From JBJHBP01 sp050485685 (GTDB lineage: Bacteria; Pseudomonadota; Gammaproteobacteria; Steroidobacterales; Rariloculaceae), in NCBI GenBank assembly GCA_050485685.1, contig JBJHBW010000013.1:1-64000 (forward strand): a DNA stretch of 64,000 nucleotides, in the 5' to 3' direction. Shown here in pieces: positions 34,570-43,878 of this stretch. Both the position numbers and the translations under genes were made by a program. The notes under the pieces are model-generated. The model made no database searches. It saw only the letters and a list, made by a program, of their open reading frames with translations, and was not told where the DNA came from. Within the stretch, counting starts at the first letter, position 1, and each line of letters starts with the position of its first letter.

Positions 34570-35582
34570 TCGAGCGGCTGTTCCTCGATGAGTTTGCCGA
34601 TCTGCACGGGCACTCCCTTGCGTGCCTCGATCACCGCGGTGCCGACCGCGGTCTCGAAGGCCACCTGATCGGCGCCGCCATGACTTTTCAGCACAACGCC
34701 GTTGAGACCCACCAGACTTGCCCCATTGTAGCGGCGCGGATCGAGTCGCGCGCGTATTGCATGCAATGCCGAACCGGCCGCCAGACCCTGCACACGACGC
34801 AGCGCATTGCGGTTGAATTCCTGCTTCATGAATGAGCCGATCATTCCGGCCAGGCCTTCCATGGTCTTGATCGCGACATTGCCGACGAAACCGTCGCTGA
34901 CCACGACATCCACATCGGCGTGAAATATGCCGTCACCTTCAACGAAGCCGATATAGTTCAGGCCACTGCCCGCAATCAGCTCACCGGCCTGGCGGACGAT
35001 ATCGTTGCCCTTGATGTCTTCAATCCCGACATTGAGGACGCCCACACGCGGACGCTCGATCTCCAGAATATCGCTGGCGACAATCGAACCCATGAGCGCA
35101 AACTGCATCAGCTGGGGCGGGGTGCAACCGACATTGGCGCCGATGTCCAGCATGTAGGTGGGGCCTTTGAGGCCGGGGACGGCGGCGATGATGGCCGGCC
35201 GGTCTATGCCCGGCAGGGTCTTCAGTACGTAGCGCGCTGTCGCCATCAATGCGCCGGTGTTACCGGAGCTGACACAGGCGTCGGCCTCACCCGCCTTGAC
35301 CATTTCGATCGCAATACGCAGCGAGGAGTCTTTCTTGCGACGCAGTGCCTCGGCCGGATGTTCATCCATGCCGACGACCTGGGAGGCGGCACGGAACCGC
35401 AGACGGTCCCCGTACCTGCCGTCCGCCTGGTTCTCGGCGGCCGACAACACTTCGGGCAATCCGACCAGAACCAGATTGACCGAGTCGTCTTTTTCCAGAG
35501 TGGCGAGCGCAGCAGGGACGACCACGTCAGCGCCGCGGTCACCACCCATTGCGTCCAAGGCGATTGTGACCTTGCGACTCAT
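34554..35582 (-). CDS. plsX: Phosphate acyltransferase PlsX
   Basis: Makes acyl-phosphate from acyl-ACP for the PlsY route of phospholipid synthesis. The N-terminus TIALDAMGGDRGADVVVPAA is diagnostic, followed by MDEHPAEALRRKKDSSLRIA and VSSGNTGALMATARYVLKTLPGIDRPA. The C-terminal half has DVVVSDGFVGNVAIKTMEG and the region ending in GLNGVVLKSHGGAD. Length 342 is normal. It lies between rpmF and fabH, the standard order for this operon. Confidence 0.97.
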   Translation of the reverse strand: MSRKVTIALDAMGGDRGADVVVPAALATLEKDDSVNLVLVGLPEVLSAAENQADGRYGDRLRFRAASQVVGMDEHPAEALRRKKDSSLRIAIEMVKAGEADACVSSGNTGALMATARYVLKTLPGIDRPAIIAAVPGLKGPTYMLDIGANVGCTPPQLMQFALMGSIVASDILEIERPRVGVLNVGIEDIKGNDIVRQAGELIAGSGLNYIGFVEGDGIFHADVDVVVSDGFVGNVAIKTMEGLAGMIGSFMKQEFNRNALRRVQGLAAGSALHAIRARLDPRRYNGASLVGLNGVVLKSHGGADQVAFETAVGTAVIEARKGVPVQIGKLIEEQPLECIRA

Positions 35583-35654
35583 GGCGTCTGGTATTGACTG
35601 GAGATTCGTGAGAACGGACTGTTACCGACAGGCGCGACCATTGTCGCGCGATCG

Positions 35655-35852
35655 TCAGGCTTCGTCTTCTTCGATCTGCGCACGCAGTTCTATGACCTTG
35701 CGCCCGCGGTAATAGCCATCGGCGGTGATGTGATGACGCAGGTGGGTTTCGCCGGTACCCGGATCGACGGACAGCGCCGGTCCGCTGAGCGCGTCATGCG
35801 CGCGGCGCATGTCACGCCGTGATGGGGTCTTTCGTCTTTTCTGAACAGCCAT
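35655..35852 (-). CDS. rpmF: Large ribosomal subunit protein bL32
   Basis: A 65-residue ribosomal protein. The start MAVQKRRKTPSRRDMRRAHD is conserved. The Cys residues that some bL32 proteins use for zinc are absent (the middle reads DPGTGETHLRHHITADGYY). The frame extends upstream, but AGGGAG a few bases before the ATG at 35852 and homology fix this start. It lies between yceD and plsX, as in E. coli. Confidence 0.95.
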   Translation of the reverse strand: MAVQKRRKTPSRRDMRRAHDALSGPALSVDPGTGETHLRHHITADGYYRGRKVIELRAQIEEDEA

Positions 35853-35919
35853 GGTCAAACTCTCCCTGTAACTGATGAGGGCGAGCAGCTGATGGCCGCC
35901 GCAGCCTCGAAAACAAAAT

Positions 35920-36393
35920 TCATCCGAGATCACTTTCACGCGAAGCGGGTGGTTCCCGATCGCACGATTCGTCTGCCGCATGCCGTGGCACCAGCGGCAA
36001 ACCGAGTATCAATTCATCCTCTATCAGGTCCGCCGGACGCATGCGTTCGGCTTCCATCACCAGCGTCTCCAGCCCTTCCGGTGCCCGTGACTGCATGGCA
36101 TCGGACTCCACCAGCACCAGCCTGGTGTGCTGTGACACAGGATGACTGAGCGGATGCAGACAACGCTGGCATACCATCTCCAGTACCGCATCACAGCGCA
36201 CATCAAGTGCTACCCATCCACCGGGAAGCTGCTCGAGACTCACACTGGCACTGACAGAGCCATGACTCTCGTGCAGTAGGCCTGCCAGACGTTTCAGGCT
36301 GCTGAGATCGATTTCACCTGCCAGTACAGCCGCACGCTGACCCAGTGCCTGCAAATCCGGCAGACTATACCACCTGTGCAGCGGGCCGGACAT
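35920..36393 (-). CDS. yceD: YceD/DUF177 family protein (23S rRNA accumulation protein)
   Basis: A 157-residue YceD-type protein, a family linked to 23S rRNA accumulation and nearly always next to rpmF. The Cys pair in LEMVCQRCLHPLSHPV and the C-terminal acidic DLIEDELILGLPLVPRH are the family marks. The ATG at 36393 (MSGPLHRWYSLPDL) fits the family length; the open frame runs about 70 codons further upstream without similarity. It heads the yceD-rpmF-plsX-fabH unit and diverges from maf. Confidence 0.92.
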   Translation of the reverse strand: MSGPLHRWYSLPDLQALGQRAAVLAGEIDLSSLKRLAGLLHESHGSVSASVSLEQLPGGWVALDVRCDAVLEMVCQRCLHPLSHPVSQHTRLVLVESDAMQSRAPEGLETLVMEAERMRPADLIEDELILGLPLVPRHAADESCDREPPASRESDLG

Positions 36394-36509
36394 AGCGGCG
36401 GCATCATACGTTCTCGCCTTTATACTGTCAAAACCGAAGCTTACGAATAGCCTCCGGGCCGGTCTGCGGCCCGCGAGACACCGTGTCACGTACAGGACCA
36501 CCCACGAAG

Positions 36510-37133
36510 ATGGCGCAAAAACAACTGATACTGGCTTCCACATCACGCTATCGACAGGCACTGCTGTCGCGCCTGGGCGTGCCGTTCGAGGTCCGCGCAC
36601 CGGGTGTGGACGAACAGAGCCTTCCCGGGGAATCTCCGGCGGATCTGGCGCAACGACTGGCCTGCGCCAAAGCCTTCGCAGTTCTTTCCGAGCTCAGCTC
36701 ATCCCCGCACGCCTCCGCTGCCCCGCTGGACGCGGTTGTCATCGGTTCCGATCAGGTGGCATCGCTCGACGGCACCTTGTTGCGTAAACCCGGCAGTCAC
36801 GACATCGCCCTGCGTCAGCTGCTTGCCTGTCAGGGTCGCGAGGTCTTGTTTCACACTGCGGTCGCAGTGCTGCATGGCGACCGCCGGCTGACGGGCATCG
36901 ACGAGACCGCGGTCCGATTCCGCAGGCTGGGCGAGAGCGCACTGAATCGTTACCTGCAGATGGACAAGCCCTACGACTGTGCCGGCGGCTTCAAGGTCGA
37001 AGGTCCGGGCATCGCTCTGTTCGAGGAGGTGCGCTCCAGTGACCCGACCGCGCTGATCGGTCTGCCGCTGATATGGCTGAGCGCGGCGCTGGCTTGTTTC
37101 GGCATCGATCCGCTGGGACGCGATGCCGACTGA
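36510..37133 (+). CDS. maf: Maf/YceF family nucleotide pyrophosphatase
   Basis: House-cleaning pyrophosphatase that hydrolyses non-canonical nucleotides; the YceF branch prefers 7-methyl-GTP. Family motifs: LILASTSRYRQALLSRLGVPFE, DAVVIGSDQVAS with the catalytic Asp, LRKPGSHDIALRQL, and YDCAGGFKVEGPGIALFEEV. The ATG at 36510 is preferred over one at 36483. Length 207 is normal. It diverges from yceD and converges on rluC. Confidence 0.92.
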   Translation: MAQKQLILASTSRYRQALLSRLGVPFEVRAPGVDEQSLPGESPADLAQRLACAKAFAVLSELSSSPHASAAPLDAVVIGSDQVASLDGTLLRKPGSHDIALRQLLACQGREVLFHTAVAVLHGDRRLTGIDETAVRFRRLGESALNRYLQMDKPYDCAGGFKVEGPGIALFEEVRSSDPTALIGLPLIWLSAALACFGIDPLGRDAD

Positions 37134-37177
37134 TCCGGTGTTCGAGGATCAGGTCCATCGCCGTCCTGAACCTTCCG

Positions 37178-38170
37178 CTACGACCGCTGCACATTCCCTT
37201 TGCGTTGCGTAAAACGGGTTCGCAGTGCCGTCAGTACTGCGTCCAGCTCCTGCGGAAGCGGTGCACTCACGCTGAACGGTTCATCTTCCTCCGGCCAGCG
37301 GAATGCAACCGCTGCCGCGTGCAGGAACATGCGATGCAAACCATTCTCAGCCAGCTGCGCGTTCCAGTCACGATCCCCATAGCGGGGATCGCCGGCCACG
37401 GGGTGTCCGGCGTGCGCCGCATGCACCCGGATCTGGTGCATGCGTCCGGTTGGCAGCGACACCTCCACCAGCGAAGCATGGTCGCCGAAGTACTCGAGCA
37501 CCTTGAACCGGCTGAGCGCGCGTTTTCCGGCCTCGTCCACATGTACCCGGGTGTCACCGGCCGCGCCACGACGGGTCAGCAGCGGCACATCCACATGGGT
37601 CATGCGCCCTGGCCATCTGCCTCTGACCAGGGCGAGATAGCGCTTTTCCACCTCCCCTGCCCTCAGCAGCGCATGCAGCGCACGCAGCGCAGACCGGCGC
37701 CGGGCAATCAGCAGGCAGCCCGAGGTGGCCCGATCCAGCCGGTGCACGAGTTCCGCGCTCGCCAGTTCCGGACGCAGCACGCGCAGTGCCTCGATCGCCC
37801 CCAGATTGACGCTGCTTCCGCCATGCACGGCGAGACCTGCCGGCTTGTCCAGCACCAGCAGGCGCTGGTCTTCGAAAATGATCCGCTTCGCCAGCCAGTC
37901 CAGCCCTTCCGGCGGCGCAATCACTTCAGCAGTCGGCCGCCGGGTCACCGGCGGCACCCGCACGCGGTCGCCCGCCTGCAGCCGGTATCGGGCCTGACAG
38001 CGTCCGGAGTTCACGCGCACCTGACCCGAGCGAATGAGCCGGTAGACCAGACTTCTGGGCACGCCCTTGAGCTGCGCCATCAGGAAATTGTCCAGTCGCT
38101 GGCCCGCGGTATCGCTGTCCACGACCTGCCAGGTGACCCCGGGATTTGACTGTTTGTCGGGATGATTCAA
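37178..38170 (-). CDS. rluC: 23S rRNA pseudouridine synthase RluC
   Basis: RluA-family enzyme that makes pseudouridines at 955, 2504 and 2580 of 23S rRNA. An S4 domain comes first (QRLDNFLMAQLKGVPRSLVYRLIRSGQVRVN). The catalytic domain has ELVHRLDRATSGCLLIARR with the active-site Asp, then GRMHQIRVHAAHAGHPVAGDP (RluA motif). It diverges from rne, the usual arrangement, which supports RluC rather than RluD. Confidence 0.94.
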   Translation of the reverse strand: MNHPDKQSNPGVTWQVVDSDTAGQRLDNFLMAQLKGVPRSLVYRLIRSGQVRVNSGRCQARYRLQAGDRVRVPPVTRRPTAEVIAPPEGLDWLAKRIIFEDQRLLVLDKPAGLAVHGGSSVNLGAIEALRVLRPELASAELVHRLDRATSGCLLIARRRSALRALHALLRAGEVEKRYLALVRGRWPGRMTHVDVPLLTRRGAAGDTRVHVDEAGKRALSRFKVLEYFGDHASLVEVSLPTGRMHQIRVHAAHAGHPVAGDPRYGDRDWNAQLAENGLHRMFLHAAAVAFRWPEEDEPFSVSAPLPQELDAVLTALRTRFTQRKGNVQRS

Positions 38171-38639
38171 CGGCTTAGGATTGTGATCTGATGTTTGTAT
38201 GCTATGCTATGTTAACGGGCAAATGCGGCCCCAGACAGCGGTCTGCATGACACCGAAATACCGACAAATGGATTCCGCGATCGGCCACATCGTGCCGGCG
38301 CACTGATTACGACACCCGTATTGCACGGGACTCGAAAGCTTTTACCACGACACCGGTATTTAAACAGACAGTTTGGTACGAGAGTTCAGTACAACTGATT
38401 TTTGGATGGTCGGCCGGTCCGAGCCGGCGAGCGGAACCCAAACCCGCACGTCCCGACGACGGCACCTCCGGCGCAAAGCGGCGGAACACGGCCAGTACTA
38501 ATTGGTAACGAAGGCAGTTCGGGCCTTGGGGCGATCATCATGAGACGGCCGCTAGCCATTCACTCCCCCCTGCATTCATGCACGGAACCCCTCAAGGGGT
38601 TTTCGGCATTCCCGGCTGCCCGCAACATTTTGAGGGCTT
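38171..38639 (+). promoter_or_regulatory. Long rne leader / rluC-rne divergent promoter region
   Basis: 469 bases without a gene. A candidate promoter for rne is TTGTGA (38181-38186), 16 bases, TATGCT (38203-38208), which would give a leader over 400 bases long. A direct repeat ACGACACC(C/G)GTATT occurs at 38309 and 38347. Several GC-rich inverted segments follow, ending with a hairpin close to the start codon. Long structured leaders that RNase E itself degrades are known for E. coli rne, so autoregulation is a reasonable inference. Confidence 0.45.
38586..38603 (+). promoter_or_regulatory. Attenuator-like hairpin in the rne leader
   Basis: AACCCC-TCAA-GGGGTT followed by TT forms a perfect 6-bp hairpin with a tetraloop, ending in a run of four T. 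It is 37 bases before the rne ATG. It resembles a weak intrinsic terminator, or it could be an RNase E or ribosome-access control element. Confidence 0.45.
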
Positions 38640-41351
38640 ATGAAACGCATGCTTGTCAATGCAACTCAGCAGGAAGAGTTGCGCGTGGCCATGGTCGATG
38701 GCCAGAAGCTTTACGACCTTGATATCGAGGTACCTTCCCGCGAACAACGCAAAGCCAACATCTACAAAGGGCGCATCACCCGCGTAGAACCCAGCCTCGA
38801 AGCCGCCTTCGTAGACTATGGCGCGCAGCGTCATGGCTTTCTGCCGCTGAAAGAGATCTCCAGCGAGTATTTCCTCAAGGAACCTGAGTCGGGCGGCCGC
38901 GTCCAGATCCGCGAGGTCCTGAAGGAAGGCCAGGAGATCGTTGTCCAGGTCGAGAAGGAAGAGCGTGGCACCAAGGGCGCCGCGCTGACCACTTTCGTCA
39001 GCCTTGCCGGCCGCTTCATCGTTCTGATGCCGAACAACCCGCGCGCCGGGGGCGTGTCGCGGCGTATCACCGGTGAAGACCGGGATATCGTACGCCAGTC
39101 GCTGGAGGAACTCGCGCCGCCGGACGGCATGGGCTGCATCGTGCGCACTGCCGGCGTAGGACGCGGCACTGAAGAACTCAAGTGGGACCTCGAATACCTG
39201 CTCAACGTCTGGGAATCGATCAAGCAGGTCGTGGTCACCCGCCCTGCCCCGTTCCTGATCTATCAGGAAGGCAACGCGATCGTTCGCGCACTCAGGGACT
39301 ATTACGCCAACGATATCGGAGAAATCCTGATCGACGACGAGCGCGTATTCTCGGAAGCTCGCGATTTCATGGAACGCGTGCTGCCACAGAGTCTGCGCAA
39401 GCTGAAGCTGTACGACGACCCCACCGTACCGCTGTTCACGCGCTTTCAGATCGAAAGCCAGATCGAATCGGCATTTTCGCACAAGGTGCACCTGCCGTCC
39501 GGCGGCAGCATCGTCATCGACCACACCGAAGCGCTGACGGCGATCGACATCAACTCGGCACGCTCGACCAAGGGCGAGGACATCGAGGACACCGCGTTCA
39601 ATACCAACCTCGAAGCGGCCGACGAGATTGCCCGCCAGCTGCGTATTCGCGACCTTGGCGGCCTGGTCGTAATCGACTTCATCGACATGGGACCGCACCG
39701 CAACCAGCGCGATGTCGAGAACCGGCTGCGCGATGCCGTCAAACAGGATCGTGCGCGCATACAGATCGGACGCATCTCGCGATTCGGGCTGCTGGAGCTT
39801 TCCCGTCAGCGCCTGCGACCGTCGCTGGAAGAAGCCACGCAGTCGGTGTGCCCGCGCTGCAATGGCACCGGCAACGTGCGCAGCGTGGAATCGCTCGCAC
39901 TTGCAGTGCTGCGCCTGGTGGGGGAAGAGGCCCGCAAGGAACGAACCTCCAGAGTGATTGCGCAGTTGCCGGTGGAAGTCGGCAACTACCTGCTGAACGA
40001 AAAGCGCGAGTGGGTGCATGGCATTCAGGATCGCAATGAAGTCGACATCGTGCTGATCGGCAATCCCGCACTGCAGACGCCGAATTATTCGATCCGGCGC
40101 GTGCGCGATGACGAAGCGGAACTGCCGGAAAATATCGTAACCAGTTACAAGCAGGCCGAGCCTGCCGAGGACCCGGGACTCGCGTACGAGGAATCCAAGC
40201 GCAAGCCACACACCGAGGCAGCTGCGGTGGCAGCTGTTCTGCCACCCGCGCCGGCGCCGTACTCGGCCAGCGAGCAGCCGCGTGCTGCTGTTCCCGCCGG
40301 CCCCGGCGTACTGCGCCGCCTGTTCGTGTGGCTGTTCGGCAAGGGCGAGGAAAAAGCGTCCACACCGGACAAGAAGGACCGGGGAAATCGTCGCCGCACC
40401 ACCACCCGTGAGCGTGGCGAGCGGGAGCGGGAACGCGATAACCGGCGTGGCGGTCAGCAGGGACAGCGACGAGGCCGCGATCGTGATCGCGGCACCGGCA
40501 GGCGTGGCGGTCGCGGCGCAGGCAAGGATCCCCGCAGTGAAGAAACTGCAACGACCGGGGCTGAAGAAAGCAGCAGCAAATCCGCAACCGGCGCAGTAGC
40601 TGCCGGCACTGCCGGTGCCACAGGCGGCAATCGCAGCAGCGGCAAGGGCGCCGATGGCAAGAGTCAGTCCGGTGGATCGGGGCGTGGCCGACGGTCTCGA
40701 GGTCGACGTGGCTCCGGGGGCAGCCGCAATCAGAACGCCGGAGCAGCCGGGTCGGGCGACAACCAGAACGCTGCCCAGAATGCGCAGAACGACAATCAGA
40801 GCGGTAACGCACCCGGCAGCGGAGAGGCCGGCCCGGATGTCAGGCAGCAAGGTCGTGGGGACGACAGCCGGAGCACCGCTCAGACCACCGGCACTGGCGC
40901 TGGGACTGCCGAGCAACGCGAGGCCCGGCCGGAGCCGGCTGCATCCGCGAACAGGCCTTCTGAAGCATCACCATCTTCTGACGCCGGCGGCGCTGATAAT
41001 CGCCCCCGGCCAGCCGATCCCCAACCACCAGCACAGCCAAGTGCACGCAGCGAGGGACAGCAGGGCGGCCAGTCGAGTGCTGCGGGCGCAACTGGCACGG
41101 CACCGGAAACCGGCCACCGTGCGCAGCCGTCCGGTCCCTCGGGTAATGGCGGCGGCAGTGGCGGCGGCGAACGTAGCGACAGCAGCAGCGGTAGTAGCGG
41201 TAGCGGCAGTGGCAGTGGCAGTGGCAGTGGCAGTAGCGGAAACCGTGACGGTGGCGTCGTCAGCACCCCGGCGCCAGACACTTCAGCGCCCAAACCTGCT
41301 GCTCAGGATGCGGCCGAGCGCCGCAGTGCCGGTAGCGAGAACGCAGGTTAG
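38640..41351 (+). CDS. rne: Ribonuclease E
   Basis: Essential endoribonuclease and scaffold of the RNA degradosome. Residues 1-500 are the catalytic half: MKRMLVNATQQEELRVA, the S1 domain (YKGRITRVEPSLEAAFVDYG), the DNase I-like part with Asp residues in LTAIDINSARSTKG and GGLVVIDFIDM, and the Zn-link CPRCNGTG near residue 403. The tail has a hydrophobic/basic patch at about residues 555-570 (GVLRRLFVWLFGKGEE), likely the membrane-targeting helix, an Arg-rich RNA-binding stretch and a long Gly/Ser/Ala/Gln-rich end. GAGGG lies upstream of the ATG. It is divergent from rluC. Confidence 0.96.
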   Translation: MKRMLVNATQQEELRVAMVDGQKLYDLDIEVPSREQRKANIYKGRITRVEPSLEAAFVDYGAQRHGFLPLKEISSEYFLKEPESGGRVQIREVLKEGQEIVVQVEKEERGTKGAALTTFVSLAGRFIVLMPNNPRAGGVSRRITGEDRDIVRQSLEELAPPDGMGCIVRTAGVGRGTEELKWDLEYLLNVWESIKQVVVTRPAPFLIYQEGNAIVRALRDYYANDIGEILIDDERVFSEARDFMERVLPQSLRKLKLYDDPTVPLFTRFQIESQIESAFSHKVHLPSGGSIVIDHTEALTAIDINSARSTKGEDIEDTAFNTNLEAADEIARQLRIRDLGGLVVIDFIDMGPHRNQRDVENRLRDAVKQDRARIQIGRISRFGLLELSRQRLRPSLEEATQSVCPRCNGTGNVRSVESLALAVLRLVGEEARKERTSRVIAQLPVEVGNYLLNEKREWVHGIQDRNEVDIVLIGNPALQTPNYSIRRVRDDEAELPENIVTSYKQAEPAEDPGLAYEESKRKPHTEAAAVAAVLPPAPAPYSASEQPRAAVPAGPGVLRRLFVWLFGKGEEKASTPDKKDRGNRRRTTTRERGERERERDNRRGGQQGQRRGRDRDRGTGRRGGRGAGKDPRSEETATTGAEESSSKSATGAVAAGTAGATGGNRSSGKGADGKSQSGGSGRGRRSRGRRGSGGSRNQNAGAAGSGDNQNAAQNAQNDNQSGNAPGSGEAGPDVRQQGRGDDSRSTAQTTGTGAGTAEQREARPEPAASANRPSEASPSSDAGGADNRPRPADPQPPAQPSARSEGQQGGQSSAAGATGTAPETGHRAQPSGPSGNGGGSGGGERSDSSSGSSGSGSGSGSGSGSSGNRDGGVVSTPAPDTSAPKPAAQDAAERRSAGSENAG
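41205..41234 (+). repeat. GGCAGT hexanucleotide repeat in the rne tail
   Basis: Five perfect tandem copies of GGCAGT encode Gly-Ser repeats, set in a wider stretch of imperfect GGTAGC/AGCAGC units (about 41180-41240). Copy changes would keep the reading frame and only alter the length of the disordered tail. Confidence 0.85.
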
Positions 41352-41423
41352 CTTTCGTCCGCGCGACCTCAACGGTCACCAGCGCAGCACCGTATCGGCC
41401 ACAGCGTCGGACGGAGTGATGGG

Positions 41424-42044
41424 TCAGCCCTGCTCCGTTCGCGCTGTGACGCGCTTGCGCGCCGGACTTTCCTGCAGGTGTCTCAGCAGGCCCATGGATG
41501 CTTCCTCGACCAGATCGAGCACATATTCAAAGCCATTGCTGCCGCCATAATAAGGATCGGGCACCGCCGTCCGGCCTGCGTCAGGCGCAAAATCAAGAAA
41601 CAGCCGCACGCGTTGCTGAAGCTCCATGCCAGCCAGATCATGAAGCATTGCGATGTTGAGTTCGTCCATCGCCAGCAGCAGATCAAACCGGCCGAAGTCC
41701 TCCGGCACAACAACGCGGGCTCGCAGGGAGCTGATGTCCACACCGCGTCGTTGTGCTGCCCGAACCGCACGCGGGTCCGGCGGTTCACCAACGTGATACG
41801 CATGTGTGCCGGCGGAATCGATGGCGACGCTGAGACCGGGCGCATGCTCGGCAATCACCTTGCGAAACACGCCTTCCGCCGTGGGAGAGCGGCAGATGTT
41901 GCCCATGCATACAAACAGAATGCGGTGATCAGCCTGTTCCAACGGCAACGACTGCGTGCCGGCGGATTTCGCATCGCCGGGCGTGAACGACTTCCTGAGC
42001 CTGTCCATGATTCGCTTCAATCCGGTCTCATCCTTGCCAGGCAT
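41424..42044 (-). CDS. Low-molecular-weight protein-tyrosine-phosphatase
   Basis: Cytoplasmic phosphatase of the Wzb/Etp class. The P-loop is LFVCMGNICRSPTAE (CX5RS with the nucleophilic Cys), and the general acid is in AVPDPYYGGSNGFEYVLDLVEEA. About 40 residues precede the domain, which is longer than usual; internal ATG codons (for example at 42008) could be the true start. It is last in the exbB-exbD-msbA-lpxK-kdsB run. Such phosphatases often dephosphorylate BY-kinases of polysaccharide export, but no kinase is encoded here. Confidence 0.9.
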   Translation of the reverse strand: MPGKDETGLKRIMDRLRKSFTPGDAKSAGTQSLPLEQADHRILFVCMGNICRSPTAEGVFRKVIAEHAPGLSVAIDSAGTHAYHVGEPPDPRAVRAAQRRGVDISSLRARVVVPEDFGRFDLLLAMDELNIAMLHDLAGMELQQRVRLFLDFAPDAGRTAVPDPYYGGSNGFEYVLDLVEEASMGLLRHLQESPARKRVTARTEQG

Positions 42045-42075
42045 TCCGTATCAGACCTGCAAGCCTCATTCTAAC

Positions 42076-42834
42076 CTACCGTGATGACTGGCCGCGGCTG
42101 CCGCTGGCTATGATTCGCCGGACCAGCGCCAGATCTTCTTCCGTATCCACACCTCGTGGCGGCAGCTGCTGCGCCATGGCTGTAATGATGCGCTTGCCCA
42201 TCCAAAGCACGCGCAGTTGTTCCAGGCGCTCCGCCTGCTCCAGCGGGCACGGCGGCTGCGCCGCAATAAGGCGCAGCTCACCGACACGATACGCATACAG
42301 ACCGATATGGCGAAACGCCTTTTCCGGCATGCCGCCATCACGCACATGCGGAATCGGGGCTCGGCTGAAGTAGAGCGCGTGGCCATGCCGATCGAGGATC
42401 ACCTTCGCCGTGTTCGGATCGCGCCAGTCGCTCTCACTGTCGAACGAGGTGACCAGCGTGGCGACTGCCGCACTGTCATGCTCATGCAGCAGGGCAGCGA
42501 CCTGGGCGATCAGCGCCGGCGGCAGCAACGGCTCATCTCCCTGCACGTTGACGACGATTCGCGTATCGGGCCATCCGCGACGGTGCGCCACCTCCGCGAT
42601 CCGGTCAGTACCACTTTCGTGTTCGGAAGACGTGACCTGCACGTCGGCGCCGATGTCCCTGCATACCTTCGCGATGCGATCGTCGTCGGTCGCCACGATC
42701 ACTTCCGAGGCGCCGCTCGCAACGGCCAGTTCGTGGACCCGCGCAATCATCGGCAGCCCGCCGATATCCGCCAGCGGCTTGCCCGGCAGACGCGCGGAGG
42801 CGAAGCGGGCAGGTATCACGGCAACAAATTCCAT
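42076..42834 (-). CDS. kdsB: 3-deoxy-manno-octulosonate cytidylyltransferase
   Basis: Activates Kdo as CMP-Kdo for lipopolysaccharide inner-core synthesis. Motifs: VAVIPARFASARLPGKPL at the start, SSEHESGTDRIAEVA, NVQGDEPLLPP and YFSRAPIPH. The ATG at 42834 (MEFVAVIPAR) is chosen; an in-frame start 14 codons upstream is less likely. It sits 17 bases after lpxK, so Kdo activation and lipid A phosphorylation are cotranscribed. Confidence 0.96.
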   Translation of the reverse strand: MEFVAVIPARFASARLPGKPLADIGGLPMIARVHELAVASGASEVIVATDDDRIAKVCRDIGADVQVTSSEHESGTDRIAEVAHRRGWPDTRIVVNVQGDEPLLPPALIAQVAALLHEHDSAAVATLVTSFDSESDWRDPNTAKVILDRHGHALYFSRAPIPHVRDGGMPEKAFRHIGLYAYRVGELRLIAAQPPCPLEQAERLEQLRVLWMGKRIITAMAQQLPPRGVDTEEDLALVRRIIASGSRGQSSR

Positions 42835-42851
42835 CGTTTCCCCGGATTCCG

Positions 42852-43874
42852 TCAATGCGACTGCAGCGTTGCGCAAATGCTCTCGATCAGGCGCCGGCCA
42901 TCATCATCAGCGAACTGCACTTGCACCGCCACATACCAGAGCCCCCGGCGTGCGAATGCATGACACTTCACGGCATCTTTTTCAGTCATCAGAACAGGCA
43001 ATGCATCATTGAAATCGACTTGACCTGCAGCAAGGCGGGCGTGATCGTCGAACGCGTGCTCGATGACGTCGATACCATGGTCACGCAGCAACGAGAAGAA
43101 TGCTTGCGGCCGACCGATGCCTGCAACCGCATGTACCCGCGAGCCAGCAAACGAGGCCAGTTCGCGCGACTCATTGCCGACCAGTGCCCGTACCCCTGCC
43201 GGCTCGATTCGTACGCGGTAAACAGGCACGTTGACGCCGGGCACAGCCACGCTGCCACTGCCGCCATTGATCACCATCGCCTGCACGGACCGCAACCGTG
43301 ACAGCGGCTCCCGAAGCGGACCCGCAGGCAGGCAATGTCCATTACCGAAACCACGCACTCCATCCACGACCGCGATCTCGAAATCCCTGCCCAGGCGGTA
43401 ATGCTGCAGGCCGTCATCAGCAATGATCACGTCGACAGCATGCATGTCCAGCAACTGACGGGCAGCGGCAACGCGATCAGGCGCAACGACCACCGGTGCA
43501 CCGCTGTGCCGCGCGAGCAGGACCGGCTCGTCCCCCGCCAGTTCCGGGTCAGTGTCGGCCTGCACCTGCAACGGCCAGACCGCCGAGCGGCCGCGGTAGC
43601 CGCGACTGACAATGCCACAGCGAAGCCCCCGCGCATGCAGCGTCTCGGCCAGCCATATGGTCAGCGGCGTCTTGCCGGTCCCGCCCACTGTGATGTTGCC
43701 CACCACCAGAACCGGCACCGGCAAGCGCACAACCTTGCGCCGCCCGGCCAGGTACCGCGTACGTCGGCGGACACTGAGCGCACGATAAAGCAGCTCCAGC
43801 GGCCGCAGAACCCAGGCCCGGCGGCCGCTGCCATACCAGATCGACTGCAGCCATCGCGAGAGTCTTTGCCGCAT
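42852..43874 (-). CDS. lpxK: Tetraacyldisaccharide 4'-kinase
   Basis: Membrane-associated P-loop kinase that phosphorylates the lipid A precursor at 4'. The modified Walker A is VVGNITVGGTGKTPL; DVIIADDGLQHYRLGRDFEIAVVDGVRGFGNGHCLPAGPLRE follows in segments typical of LpxK. The N-terminal amphipathic region (SRWLQSIWYGSG) binds the membrane. The ATG at 43874 lies just after the msbA stop; the open frame extends further upstream into msbA without similarity. Confidence 0.95.
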   Translation of the reverse strand: MRQRLSRWLQSIWYGSGRRAWVLRPLELLYRALSVRRRTRYLAGRRKVVRLPVPVLVVGNITVGGTGKTPLTIWLAETLHARGLRCGIVSRGYRGRSAVWPLQVQADTDPELAGDEPVLLARHSGAPVVVAPDRVAAARQLLDMHAVDVIIADDGLQHYRLGRDFEIAVVDGVRGFGNGHCLPAGPLREPLSRLRSVQAMVINGGSGSVAVPGVNVPVYRVRIEPAGVRALVGNESRELASFAGSRVHAVAGIGRPQAFFSLLRDHGIDVIEHAFDDHARLAAGQVDFNDALPVLMTEKDAVKCHAFARRGLWYVAVQVQFADDDGRRLIESICATLQSH

Positions 43875-43878
43875 GATG

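Noticed and set aside
38592..40916. A 774-codon open frame antisense to rne
   Set aside because: It mirrors the rne coding frame, whose product is unmistakable. Its translation has no domain I recognise and is biased as expected for an antisense shadow in GC-rich DNA.
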